Positions 25,997 to 34,714 of a DNA stretch of 62,783 nt are shown here, piece by piece (position 1 is the first letter of the stretch; each line of letters starts with the position of its first letter). This DNA comes from Burkholderiales bacterium (GTDB lineage: Bacteria; Pseudomonadota; Gammaproteobacteria; Burkholderiales; SG8-41). Where the stretch lies: assembly GCA_030833315.1 (NCBI GenBank), contig JAURHM010000010.1, forward strand, positions 1 through 62,783. Reading direction: 5' to 3'. The notes below the pieces were generated by a model. The model made no database searches and was not told where the DNA came from. It worked only from the letters and a program-made list of their open reading frames with translations. Position numbers and translations under genes: made by a program.

Positions 25997-26977
25997 ATGA
26001 AACCCTATGCCGCACTGAATCCCGAAGCCATCCTCGACGCCATCGAATCCTGCTGCGGCCTGCGCTGTGACGGCCGCTTGCAGGCGCTGAACAGTTATGA
26101 AAACCGCGTTTACCAGGTGTGGCTGGAGGATGGCGTGTCGGTGGTCGCCAAGTTCTACCGGCCGCAGCGCTGGACAACTGAAGCGATCCAGGAAGAGCAG
26201 GATTTCGCCACTGAACTCGCTGCGCGCGAGCTGCCGGTGGTGGCGCCGCTGGCCTTCAACGGCCGCACGCTCCATGATCACGGCGGTTTTGAGTTCGCGC
26301 TGACGCCGCGTCGCGGCGGGCGTACGCCAGAATTTGATGATCCCGAGACGCTGCAGTGGATGGGGCGCTTTATTGCGCGCATTCATGCAGTGGGGCAGAC
26401 CCGACCGTTTGAACACCGTCCGACGCTGGACATTGAATCCTTTGCCTACGAGCCGGTGCAGTTTGTGCTCGACAGCGAATTTGTGCCGGATGATCTGTAC
26501 GACACTTATGCCAGCGTCGCCGAGGATGTGGTCGAACGCATCGAGCGGCGCTGGGCCGATGCCGGTGCGTTGCGGCAGATCCGGTTGCACGGCGACTGCC
26601 ATGCCGGCAATGTGCTGTGGACCGACGAGGGGCCGCATTTTGTCGACCTTGATGATGCGCGCATGGGTCCGGCAGTGCAGGATCTGTGGATGTGTCTGTC
26701 GGGCGACCGCAAGTCGCAGCAGACGCAACTGATGCCATTGCTTGCCGGCTATTGCGAATTCCGCGAGTTCGATGCCAACGAATTGATGCTGGTCGAAGCC
26801 TTGCGCACGTTGCGCATGGTGCATTACGCCGGCTGGTTGGCGCGGCGCTGGGATGATCCAGCCTTCCCGGCGAGTTTTCCGTTTTTCAACACCCAGCGTT
26901 ACTGGCAGGATCACATCCTGTCGCTGCGCGAGCAGGCAGCGGCGCTGGATGAGCCGCCGTTGCGCTGGCTGGGGTGA
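25997..26977 (+). CDS. srkA: Stress response kinase A (SrkA/YihE) type serine/threonine kinase
   Basis: A 326-residue protein kinase-like enzyme of the SrkA/RdoA family, cytoplasmic, which protects against stress-induced death in characterised relatives. The catalytic loop HGDCHAGNVLW and the metal-binding segment FVDLDDARMGP are intact, and the N-terminal lobe carries VVAKFYRPQRW with the ATP-contact lysine. ATG 25997 was chosen over a longer upstream extension that lacks the family N-terminus. Confidence 0.92.
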   Translation: MKPYAALNPEAILDAIESCCGLRCDGRLQALNSYENRVYQVWLEDGVSVVAKFYRPQRWTTEAIQEEQDFATELAARELPVVAPLAFNGRTLHDHGGFEFALTPRRGGRTPEFDDPETLQWMGRFIARIHAVGQTRPFEHRPTLDIESFAYEPVQFVLDSEFVPDDLYDTYASVAEDVVERIERRWADAGALRQIRLHGDCHAGNVLWTDEGPHFVDLDDARMGPAVQDLWMCLSGDRKSQQTQLMPLLAGYCEFREFDANELMLVEALRTLRMVHYAGWLARRWDDPAFPASFPFFNTQRYWQDHILSLREQAAALDEPPLRWLG

Positions 26978-27011
26978 TCGCGGCCCCGAATGTATGACGT
27001 TGGTATCTATT

Positions 27012-27023
27012 TGTTTTTATTGA
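27012..27023 (-). repeat. AT-rich dispersed motif, copy A
   Basis: TGTTTTTATTGA on the plus strand (TCAATAAAAACA on the minus strand), identical to 62133-62144. It lies in the short gap just upstream of the patatin-like gene and replaces any visible Shine-Dalgarno sequence there. Confidence 0.4.
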
Positions 27024-27035
27024 TATATTTTTCAC

Positions 27036-27842
27036 ATGAAAAGTGATCTGAAAATTGGCATCGTGCTCGGCGCTGGCTCGGCGCGCGGCTGGGCGCATAT
27101 CGGCGTGTTGCGTGCGCTGGAGCAGGCGGGTGTCCGGCCGCAGATCGTCTGCGGCGCATCGATTGGCGCGCTGGTCGGCGCGGTTTACGCCAACGGCGGG
27201 CTGGATGCGCTGGAGGAGTGGGTGTTGAGCCTGACCTGGCGCAAGGTGCTGGGGTTTTTTGACATCAGCTTCAATGGCGGATTCCTCAAGGGCGCTAAGC
27301 TGATCAGTTATCTGCACGACAATCTGCTGGAAACCACGGTGGAAGAAATGGCGCTGCCCTTTGCTGCTGTAGCAACGGATTTGCGCAATGGCCGTGAAAT
27401 CTGGCTGCGTGAAGGCCGTGCGGTGGATGTGGTTCGCGCTTCGATCGCGCTGCCGGGATTATTCACGCCCTGCGAACGCGACGGCCGGCTGCTGGTCGAC
27501 GGTGCGCTGGTCAATCCGGTGCCGGTGTCGCTGTGCCGGGCGATGGGCGCGGATTTTGTCATCGCGGTTGATCTGGGCTCCAGTCTCGCCGGGCGGCATG
27601 TGCGCAGTGCCGAAAAAAACCGTGAGCCGAACATGATCGAGGTGCTGACGGAAAGCATCAACATCATGCAGGTGCGGATTACCCGCAGCCGTCTCGCCGG
27701 CGAACCGGCGGATGCGCTAGTGATGCCGCGACTGGGTGATGTGGGCTCACTGGATTACCACCGGGCGGCGGAATCCATCGAAGAAGGCCGGCTGGCGACG
27801 GAGTTGATGCTGCCGCAAATCAAGCAGCTGCTCGGCAGCTGA
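27036..27842 (+). CDS. rssA: Patatin-like phospholipase, RssA type
   Basis: A 268-residue patatin-domain protein. The oxyanion glycine-rich loop GAGSARGWAHIGVL (12-25), nucleophile Ser42 in GASIG (40-44) and catalytic Asp155 in VDGALVNP are all present, so it should be an active lipid acyl hydrolase. The length fits the RssA/YchK group. No signal peptide is seen. The region before ATG 27036 is AT-rich with no clear ribosome site. Confidence 0.9.
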   Translation: MKSDLKIGIVLGAGSARGWAHIGVLRALEQAGVRPQIVCGASIGALVGAVYANGGLDALEEWVLSLTWRKVLGFFDISFNGGFLKGAKLISYLHDNLLETTVEEMALPFAAVATDLRNGREIWLREGRAVDVVRASIALPGLFTPCERDGRLLVDGALVNPVPVSLCRAMGADFVIAVDLGSSLAGRHVRSAEKNREPNMIEVLTESINIMQVRITRSRLAGEPADALVMPRLGDVGSLDYHRAAESIEEGRLATELMLPQIKQLLGS

Positions 27843-27857
27843 GCGCGGTGCTTCCGG

Positions 27858-28652
27858 TCAGGGAATGCCCAGCGCGTCCTTGACGTGGCGGAGCAGGGCA
27901 TCCGCCTTGATCGGTTTGTTCAGATAACCGGTGGCGCCATAGGCCAGCGCGGCGACGATGTCGTCGCGTTCGGCGCGTGCAGTGACGACGATGATCGGCG
28001 TTTCCTTCAGTTCGTCGTGTTCGCGGAACTTGCCGAGCAGATCAAGACCAACGGCGTCGGGCAGATCGACATCCATGATGATCAGGTCTGGCAGCGGTTG
28101 TTTGCCCAGTGCAGCGACGATTTCGACCTTGGTGCCGGCGCCACGTACGTCAAAACCACCGAGCATCATGCCGCGCGCGGTTTCCAGCGCTTCGGCTTCA
28201 TGACCGTCGATGACCAGCACAACATGTTTCTGGCCGGAGCCGCCGCGCGGCACCAGCGGCCGTCCCGGGCGGTTGACGATGCTGATCTGGTAACCCGCTT
28301 TCAGACGGCGCGCGCCGGAGATCGTACCTTCGGCCATTTTCAGCTGATGGATCGTCGGTTCCTTGGGTTTTTCATTGAACAGGTTTTCCAGGGATCCGGC
28401 GACTGCGGCCGGTTTGGGTTTGGCAGCGACGGGCTCGGCCGGCAGCGGCTCGACATAACCGTCACGTGCAAGCTGGGTAAGCGCGGCTTCAATATCGCCG
28501 GCTTTGGGAAATTTGATGCGCAGGCTTTCTGCGGAGGCTTTCACGCCGACGGCAGCCAGCAGGCCTTTCATGCCGGGTTTCAGTGCGCCGGGTTTCGCAG
28601 CGACTTCTGCGGTGCCCTTGGTGGTGGTGCGATATACGGTTTTTGCGGTCAT
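27858..28652 (-). CDS. Response regulator with N-terminal TVY-KG domain and C-terminal receiver
   Basis: A 264-residue protein. The C-terminal receiver domain (about 143-264) has phosphoacceptor Asp194 (IIMDVD), Thr224 and Lys246 (LNKPIK), but the usual acidic pair before helix 1 is reduced to one Asp (VIDGHEAE). The first 70 residues form a helical module beginning KTVYRTTTKG and ending LARDGYVE; the giant protein at 31254-34487 starts with a related module. No DNA-binding output domain is visible, so it probably acts by protein contacts. Confidence 0.85.
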   Translation of the reverse strand: MTAKTVYRTTTKGTAEVAAKPGALKPGMKGLLAAVGVKASAESLRIKFPKAGDIEAALTQLARDGYVEPLPAEPVAAKPKPAAVAGSLENLFNEKPKEPTIHQLKMAEGTISGARRLKAGYQISIVNRPGRPLVPRGGSGQKHVVLVIDGHEAEALETARGMMLGGFDVRGAGTKVEIVAALGKQPLPDLIIMDVDLPDAVGLDLLGKFREHDELKETPIIVVTARAERDDIVAALAYGATGYLNKPIKADALLRHVKDALGIP

Positions 28653-28862
28653 TTTTCATTAAATCTTTTCGGAACAGCCGGATGGAAATCGGTGCCTTGC
28701 GGGTTTTGCTGCCTAGAAACCCCGATTTACCCGGTGTTGAGAACATCAAATCCTGCGCGGGTTTCCTAATTGGAGACTGGCTGCAGCATTTTCCAGGCGA
28801 TTACCGATTTTACTGCAATGCGTGAAGGGTCGAGCAGCATCGAGCCGCGGTACACTCATGAT
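28653..28862. other. Divergent intergenic region, response regulator / DUF3025 gene
   Basis: 210 bp between two divergent genes. The promoters must lie here. I see no convincing palindrome, small gene or hairpin. Confidence 0.4.
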
Positions 28863-29699
28863 ATGGATCAATGGAATTCCACTTTTGCTGCTGCCCATTC
28901 ACCAATGCTGTTTCTGCGGGAGGCGGCAGCCGGGATCAACGGTGAAGACTGGCCCGACCTCGCCATGCTGCAGGGTTTGCTCGATGAGGCTGGCGTCAGT
29001 GTGGCTTCGGGCCGTCCGCTGCGGCTGGTGCCCGCCGGCGGCAAAGCGCCGTATGAGCTCCGTGTTTATGAAAGCGCTGAACTGGAATGCCGTGAGCGCA
29101 ATTGGCATGACCTGTTCAATGTGCTGGTGTGGCTCGCCTTTCCCAAGGCCAAGGCGGCACTGAATGCCCGGCATCATGCGGCCTGGACCGCGGATGCCGG
29201 CGCCGGTCGCGGCGCGGTGCGCGATGCGCTGACGCTGTTTGATGAAAGCGGATTGGTGGTGTTGTCCGCGCAGCCGGAGTTGCTGCAGCTGATCCGCGAT
29301 TTCCGCTGGAAGCTGCTGTTCTGGGAGCGCAGGGATGCGGTGATGGCGGGCATGTGCTTTTTGCCTTTCGGCCATGCGCTGTGCGAAAAGATGCTGTCGC
29401 CATATCGCGGGATGACCGGGCATGCGCTGCTGCTGGAGGTTGAAGCGGATACGCTGGCTTTGCCGATGACGGAACTGCTGAGCCGGTTGGATATGCAACT
29501 TGCCGGTCTGCTGGCTGATCCGCAAGCGCTGCAGACGACACGCCAGCTGGCGCCGGTGCCGGTGCTGGGCGTGCCGGGCTGGTACGGCGACAATGTGCGC
29601 GCCGAATATTACGACGACACCGGTTATTTCCGGCCGGGTCGCAGTTCTCGACGGGCTGTGTCCAATGCAGTGAGAAAAACAGGAAGCAAAACAGAATGA
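28863..29699 (+). CDS. DUF3025 family protein
   Basis: A 278-residue cytoplasmic protein starting at ATG 28863. The opening [20 protein letters not shown] followed by [17 protein letters not shown], and the middle segment [21 protein letters not shown], fit DUF3025, a conserved betaproteobacterial family of unknown function. It overlaps the dtd start by ATGA, so the two are translationally coupled. Confidence 0.85.
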   Translation: MDQWNSTFAAAHSPMLFLREAAAGINGEDWPDLAMLQGLLDEAGVSVASGRPLRLVPAGGKAPYELRVYESAELECRERNWHDLFNVLVWLAFPKAKAALNARHHAAWTADAGAGRGAVRDALTLFDESGLVVLSAQPELLQLIRDFRWKLLFWERRDAVMAGMCFLPFGHALCEKMLSPYRGMTGHALLLEVEADTLALPMTELLSRLDMQLAGLLADPQALQTTRQLAPVPVLGVPGWYGDNVRAEYYDDTGYFRPGRSSRRAVSNAVRKTGSKTE

Positions 29700-30145
29700 T
29701 TGCCTTGCTGCAGCGGGTGAGTGCCGCCGGCGTTGTTGTTGATGGCGAGACGGTGGGTGCGATTGAACGCGGCTTGCTGGTGTTGGTGGGCGTCGAGTCC
29801 GGTGACAATGAATCCGTCGCCGACCGCTTGCTGGAGCGGCTGCTCAATTACCGCGTGTTCAGCGATGACGGCGGCAAGATGAATCTGTCGGTGCGTGATG
29901 TCGGCGGCGGCGTGTTGCTGGTGCCGCAGTTCACGCTGGCTGCGGATACCCGCAAAGGTTTACGGCCGAGTTTCTCCAGTGCGGCGCCACCGGAGCAGGG
30001 GCGGATGCTGTTTGATTACCTGTTGCAGCGGGCGCTGGCTGCGCACGCGCCGGTCGGGCATGGCCGATTCGGCGCCGACATGAAGGTCACGCTGACCAAC
30101 GACGGCCCGGTAACCTTCTGGCTGCAGGTCGGCAATGGCGCTTGA
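29696..30145 (+). CDS. dtd: D-aminoacyl-tRNA deacylase
   Basis: A 149-residue DTD, which removes D-amino acids from mischarged tRNA. The Gly-cisPro motif NDGPVT is at 135-140 and the QFTLAAD segment at 78-84, with Thr80 kept. Position 77, Ser in the usual SQFTL motif, is Pro here; I recall the same variant in other betaproteobacteria, so it is probably tolerated. The start overlaps the DUF3025 stop. Confidence 0.95.
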   Translation: MIALLQRVSAAGVVVDGETVGAIERGLLVLVGVESGDNESVADRLLERLLNYRVFSDDGGKMNLSVRDVGGGVLLVPQFTLAADTRKGLRPSFSSAAPPEQGRMLFDYLLQRALAAHAPVGHGRFGADMKVTLTNDGPVTFWLQVGNGA

Positions 30146-30311
30146 GGTAATATCACGGCGGTCACTGCCGCCCGTGAACGGCAGCGTCTTTAAAAATTAT
30201 TTAATAATCAATGACTTATGTTTTTACTGTGGCGGTTTGGCGGGACTTGAACTTGCGCCTTCCGCCATCATCTAACATCGGTGTCCAACCTTACGGGGAT
30301 TCGATAAATCT
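30146..30311. promoter_or_regulatory. AT-rich upstream region of htpX
   Basis: 166 bp with a weak hairpin (CTGCCG 30165-30170 with CGGCAG 30179-30184) that may mark the end of the dtd transcript, followed by an AT-rich block at about 30189-30228. That block resembles the dispersed AT-rich motif on the minus strand (AGTAAAAACATAAGTCATTGA). It probably contains the htpX promoter, but I cannot fix the boxes. Confidence 0.4.
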
Positions 30312-31187
30312 ATGAAACGCGTTTTTCTGCTGATCGTCACCAACTTCGCGATTCTCGCGGTGCTCAGCGTGACCATGCAGTTGCTGGGTATTGATCGCGC
30401 GCTGACCAATGAAACCGGTCTGAATCTGCAGGGCTTGCTTGTGTTCGCCATGATGTTCGGTTTCGGCGGAGCATTCATTTCGCTTTTCATATCAAAATGG
30501 ATGGCCAAACGCTCGACCGGCGCCCATGTTATTGAGGTTCCCGCCAATATGACCGAACGCTGGCTGGTTGATACCGTGCGCCGTCAGGCCGAACGAGCCG
30601 GTATCGGTATGCCGGAAGTGGCGATTTACGATGCGCCGGACGTCAACGCGTTTGCCACGGGCTGGAACCGCAACGACGCGCTGGTCGCGGTCAGCACCGG
30701 CCTGCTCAACAACATGTCGCAGGACGAAGCGGAAGCCGTGCTCGGCCATGAAGTCAGCCATATCGCCAACGGCGACATGGTGACGCTGACGCTGATCCAG
30801 GGTGTGGTAAACACCTTCGTCATCTTCATCTCCCGCGTGATCGGCTATATCGTAGACCGTGTTCTGTTGAAGAACGAAAAGGGTGAAGGCATGGGATTTT
30901 TTGTTGCCACGATGGTCGCCGAAGTGGTGCTGGGCGTGCTGGCCAGCATGGTCGTGGCGTGGTTCAGCCGACAGCGCGAATTCCGCGCCGATGCTGGCGG
31001 CGCTTCTCTGGCGGGTCGGGAGAAGATGATTGCCGCGCTGGAACGTCTCAAGGTCAACCACGAGCAGACGGCGCTGCCGTCGTCGATCTCGGCTTTCGGC
31101 ATCTCCGGCGGTGGCGCGATGATGAAGCTGTTCATGTCGCATCCGCCGCTCGATGAGCGCATTGAAGCGCTGCGCAACGCACGCTGA
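30312..31187 (+). CDS. htpX: Membrane zinc metalloprotease HtpX
   Basis: A 291-residue inner-membrane M48 protease that takes part in quality control of membrane proteins. The zinc motif HEVSH is at 146-150 with Glu223 (REFRADAGG) as third ligand. Two N-terminal helices (about 4-24 and 40-60) and two further hydrophobic segments after the active site (about 160-182 and 193-217) match the family topology. It is followed by a strong terminator. Confidence 0.96.
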   Translation: MKRVFLLIVTNFAILAVLSVTMQLLGIDRALTNETGLNLQGLLVFAMMFGFGGAFISLFISKWMAKRSTGAHVIEVPANMTERWLVDTVRRQAERAGIGMPEVAIYDAPDVNAFATGWNRNDALVAVSTGLLNNMSQDEAEAVLGHEVSHIANGDMVTLTLIQGVVNTFVIFISRVIGYIVDRVLLKNEKGEGMGFFVATMVAEVVLGVLASMVVAWFSRQREFRADAGGASLAGREKMIAALERLKVNHEQTALPSSISAFGISGGGAMMKLFMSHPPLDERIEALRNAR

Positions 31188-31204
31188 TCTGCCGCATCAG
31201 CAAT

Positions 31205-31240
31205 AAAAAAGCCCGCGTCGAAAGACGCGGGCTTTTGTTT
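31205..31240. terminator. Bidirectional rho-independent terminator
   Basis: A perfect 9-bp stem, GCCCGCGTC (31211-31219) with GACGCGGGC (31224-31232), and a GAAA loop. It is flanked by A6 on the left and TTTTGTTT on the right, so it can serve both htpX (plus) and the convergent AsmA-like gene (minus). Confidence 0.9.
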
Positions 31241-31253
31241 GTATGGCGTGCAG

Positions 31254-34200
31254 TCAGGGCCGCAGCAGGGGGTCGCGGATGCTGCCGGTAATGCCGAGAC
31301 TGCCGCGCGCGACGACCAGACCTTTGGAGCCCAGTTCTGCATTCAGCCGTCCGGCGATGGAGCCGTCGCCGCCTACGTTGATGGAACCATTGGCGTTAAG
31401 CGGGCCCGAAGTCATCTGCAAATGCTTGTAGGTGTATCGCCCGCTGTTGATGCTGACAGATCCGGTCAGGCTGTCGAACTTGGTTTTGCCGCCGCGGGTG
31501 CCCCCGGTTGCGGGCGACTGGATGGCGCGCACGACGTCGACGTTGATCAGTTCGCCGGTTTCGACGGTGAAGCTGGCTTCGGCAGCGCTGGTTTCAAACA
31601 GCGTTTTCAGCGATTTACCCTGCAGGGTATAGCTACCGTTGGTGGTCAGATTGCCAGTGGCAGAAAAGTCGCGCGTGTAGGCGGTCAGCAGCTGCTGCAG
31701 TTTGCCGTTTTCAAGATTGAATTCGCCTTCAACACGGATATCGTTGCCCCAGGTTGCCTTGGCTGCGCCTTTCAGGCGGCCGCCGGCGAGGCGGCCTTCA
31801 ATGCTGCTTAGCGTGGCCTGCTGGCGGCTGAGCTGGGCGCTGATCGCCAGATCGGTGAATTGCAGTGCCGGGCCGAAGGGCGGCTGCCATTCGCGGGCTT
31901 CGATGCTCAACGCCAGTCCGCCGTCCTTGGGTGTGGCGTTGACGGTGATTTTGCCGTCATTGAGGCGGAATTTCTGCACGGCACCGTCTGCTGCGAATGA
32001 AATCTGGGCGTCGAACATCGGCACATCAAAGGCGGCGCCACCGACTTTGACGCCTGTAATGCGTAGTTCGCGCAGCTTTACGGTGTTGCCGCCGCCGGCT
32101 TTAGTCATCGCCGGCAACAGGTCGATGGCCGAGGGCTCCAGCACCACGGCATTGGCGGTGATCGAATCGAACTCCGTGCCGCCCGAGAGCAGCGTCCACG
32201 GCATCATCGGGATGGTTACCATGTCGGCCTTGATCTGCTGCAAGCCGCCGATGCTGACTTTTTCCAGCTGCAGAACCTGTTTCGGGTAAACCGTGTAACG
32301 CATGTTGGAAATGTGTACAGGCTGGTTTAAGCGCTGGGACATCAGTTGCTGTACAACGGGGATGTATCCCACCATCGGCATCAGCTGCAGCACACCCAGG
32401 CCGCAGGCCAGCAGCACGAACAGAATGGCCGCAGCGAGACCCCCCTTGTTTTTGTTTTTGGTGTCGGTGCGGAAGGAGGAGGCTGCATCGCGGGCCTCGG
32501 ATTCCATGCGCAGCTTGCGGTCTGCCGCCGCGGCCTTGGCGCGTTCCTCAGCTTGCGCGCGGTATTTCGCATCGGCTTCGATTTCCGCCTTGGCGCGGGC
32601 GCGCAGTTCCTCTTCAACCAGCGCCTTGACATTTTTCTCGGCGCTTTCGCGCAGCTCGTTTTCGCGCATCACGCGCGCAACTGCTTCGGTTTTTGCACGT
32701 TCCTCGGCCTGGGCGCGGGCCTGACGTTCGGTTTCAGCCTGTGCCTGTGCCTTGGCGACGGCGGCTTCGGCCATTTTCGCGCGCACCTCGGCGTCCTCAC
32801 GGGCCTGGCGTGCCTGTGCGCTTTCGCTGTTGCCTGCTTCGCGCGCCAGACGCTCGGCATCCTCGCGCGCGCGCTGTGCGATTTCGAGCTGACGCTCGGC
32901 TTCTTCACGGGCTTTGCGTTCTGCAACCGAGCGTGCCGCAATTTCGGCCGCGGCTTTGGTTTCGGCCTCTATCCGTTTTTTTCGTTCCCCTTCAATGGCG
33001 GCATCGACTTCCGCACGTGCCTTGGCTTCGGCTTCAACCTTGACCTTGCGGATGGCTTCTTCGCGCAGTTCGCGCTCTGCCATGACTTTGGCTTCGGCTT
33101 CTTCGCGGGCGCGGCGTTCAGCAGCAATCTTGCCTTCCATTTCCTCGCGGGCGAGGCGTTCATGTTCGGCACGGCTTTCGGCTTCCTTGCTGGCCTGGCG
33201 CGCCTGGTCCTGCAAGGCCTTCAACTCGGCTTTCGAGCGGGCGTCGGCTTCGGCGCGCGCCTTGCTGGTTGCCTCATCGGCGATCTTCCGCTGCTCTTCC
33301 TCACGCCGCCTTGCTTCGGCTTCTGATTTGGCCCGGGCCTCGGCAGCAATCCGCGCTTCGGCTTCAGCGCGCGCCCGTGCCTTCGCTTCATTGAGGGCTT
33401 TCATTGCCGCCTCTGCTTTGGCGACGGCTTCGGGATCGGCGACCTTGTTGGCCACGCGGGCTTCGGCAGCGGCCTTCGCGCGCGCCGCTTCTTCGGCCAT
33501 CTGACGTGCTTCAGCGATGGCCGCTTCAGCCGCTTTGGCGCGTGCTTCGGCCTCGATGACAGCCTTGCGTTCGGATTCAAGGCGGGATTTGATCTCCGCT
33601 TCCATATTGATGCGGGCTTCGGCTTCGCGCTTGGCGGCGTCTTGAGCGCGGGCAAGGGCTTCACCCATGGCTTTCATCTGCGCTTCAAGGGCTTCCCTGG
33701 CTTTGGTTTCAGCCGCCGCGTGGGCATTGGCTTCGTTCTCTGCTTTTTCCTGCGCTTCAGCTTCGGTTTTGGCCTTGGCTTCCGCAGTCGCTTTGGCGAC
33801 CGCTTCGGCTTTGGCGCGGGCTTCGGCCAGCGCACGGGCTTTGGATTCAGCTTCGGCTTTGACGCTGGCTTCCTGAGCGGCCTTTACACGCGCGTCTGCA
33901 GCTGCCTTGGCTTGTTCGCCGGCAGCGGCTTTGGCTTCCAGTTCAGCCTTGGTGCGTGCGGCGGCGGCTTCTTTGGCAGCCATATCCGCCTTGGCCTTGG
34001 CTTCCGCTTCCGCTTTTGCACGGGCTTCTGCGGCAGCGCGCGCCTGTGCTTCAACCTGCTGCCGCGCTTTGGCTTCAAGTGCCGCTTTGGCTGCGGCCTG
34101 AGCGCGGACTTTGGCTTCTTCTTCCTTCAGCTTGCGCGATTCGGCTTCGGCATTGATTTTGGCGATGGCTTCGGGGGAAGTGAAATCAAGATCCATTTCC

Positions 34201-34487
34201 TCATCTTCGGCCGGGTGCGCCGGCGTAGTGTTGCCGGCTGGTTTGGCTGCTGCGGGACGTTCGGCCGGCGTCGAGAAGATTTTGACGAACCCCGATTTGG
34301 TCAGTTCGTTGAGGATGCCTTCAACGGCCTTCCCGTCCAGTTTGCTCTTGGCTGCAAGTTCGGCCACTGTTGATTTGCCATCGACCGAATGAAGGACGTT
34401 GCCACTGTCACGATCCAGCTTGACCGTTTTGTTCTTGATCTCAAGAACCCCTTTGGAGGTTTTGGCGTAGACCGTTTGCGGGTGCAT
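31254..34487 (-). CDS. Large coiled-coil membrane protein with AsmA-like C-terminal domain
   Basis: A 1077-residue protein of unusual layout. Residues 1-70 form a TVY..T.KG module like that of the response regulator at 27858-28652. Residues about 110-665 are an almost uninterrupted Ala/Glu/Lys/Arg heptad-like coiled coil. One membrane helix follows (about 683-702), then some 375 residues resembling AsmA-type beta-rich domains with GSYTLQGK and INVGGDGSIAGRL repeats. The topology suggests a long cytoplasmic rod anchored in the inner membrane with an AsmA-like part in the periplasm. Function unknown. The coding DNA is low-complexity between about 32490 and 34160. Confidence 0.85.
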   Translation of the reverse strand: MHPQTVYAKTSKGVLEIKNKTVKLDRDSGNVLHSVDGKSTVAELAAKSKLDGKAVEGILNELTKSGFVKIFSTPAERPAAAKPAGNTTPAHPAEDEEMDLDFTSPEAIAKINAEAESRKLKEEEAKVRAQAAAKAALEAKARQQVEAQARAAAEARAKAEAEAKAKADMAAKEAAAARTKAELEAKAAAGEQAKAAADARVKAAQEASVKAEAESKARALAEARAKAEAVAKATAEAKAKTEAEAQEKAENEANAHAAAETKAREALEAQMKAMGEALARAQDAAKREAEARINMEAEIKSRLESERKAVIEAEARAKAAEAAIAEARQMAEEAARAKAAAEARVANKVADPEAVAKAEAAMKALNEAKARARAEAEARIAAEARAKSEAEARRREEEQRKIADEATSKARAEADARSKAELKALQDQARQASKEAESRAEHERLAREEMEGKIAAERRAREEAEAKVMAERELREEAIRKVKVEAEAKARAEVDAAIEGERKKRIEAETKAAAEIAARSVAERKAREEAERQLEIAQRAREDAERLAREAGNSESAQARQAREDAEVRAKMAEAAVAKAQAQAETERQARAQAEERAKTEAVARVMRENELRESAEKNVKALVEEELRARAKAEIEADAKYRAQAEERAKAAAADRKLRMESEARDAASSFRTDTKNKNKGGLAAAILFVLLACGLGVLQLMPMVGYIPVVQQLMSQRLNQPVHISNMRYTVYPKQVLQLEKVSIGGLQQIKADMVTIPMMPWTLLSGGTEFDSITANAVVLEPSAIDLLPAMTKAGGGNTVKLRELRITGVKVGGAAFDVPMFDAQISFAADGAVQKFRLNDGKITVNATPKDGGLALSIEAREWQPPFGPALQFTDLAISAQLSRQQATLSSIEGRLAGGRLKGAAKATWGNDIRVEGEFNLENGKLQQLLTAYTRDFSATGNLTTNGSYTLQGKSLKTLFETSAAEASFTVETGELINVDVVRAIQSPATGGTRGGKTKFDSLTGSVSINSGRYTYKHLQMTSGPLNANGSINVGGDGSIAGRLNAELGSKGLVVARGSLGITGSIRDPLLRP
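32490..34160. repeat. Low-complexity DNA coding for the Ala/Glu/Lys coiled coil
   Basis: Degenerate repetition of GCN, GAR and AAR codons (minus strand), without exact long repeats. Such DNA is prone to expansion and contraction and produces long open frames on the opposite strand that are not genes. Confidence 0.75.
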
Positions 34488-34714
34488 GACATTAACACCG
34501 TGATTGATTGGACGGTTTATTGGGGTGGCAGGGGCGGTTATGCGCCGCCGCCGGTATCTGCCGCAATGCGTGCAGGCCTTCAGCCGGCGTTGCGCGCGCC
34601 TGAAAAACTGTTCTTACTATACCTGATACGTCAAAAACACAGACATGGCCAGTGAAATTGCGCGCGATGCCGTTTCATCCCCGCGGCCACATGATGCAAG
34701 TGATCATGCCTGAC
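34488..34714. other. 227-bp intergenic region
   Basis: It lies upstream of the coiled-coil/AsmA-like gene and downstream of the quinone oxidoreductase gene, both minus strand. It should contain the promoter of the former. I see no small gene or strong hairpin. Confidence 0.35.

Noticed and set aside
25568-26914. 448-codon minus-strand open frame
   Set aside because: It is antisense to srkA and the end of the unknown gene, is rich in His, Arg and Gln, and lacks a ribosome site; srkA motifs on the other strand are unmistakable.
29926-29940. Ser-to-Pro change in the SQFTL motif of Dtd as a loss-of-function sign
   Set aside because: The rest of the active site (Thr80, NDGPVT) is intact, and I recall the same variant in other betaproteobacterial Dtd proteins.
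32346-34373. Long plus-strand open frames (32346-33326 and 33642-34373) rich in Phe, Gly and Leu
   Set aside because: They are the antisense of the Ala/Glu/Lys coiled-coil codons; the low-complexity code leaves the opposite strand open. They have no ribosome site and no family resemblance.
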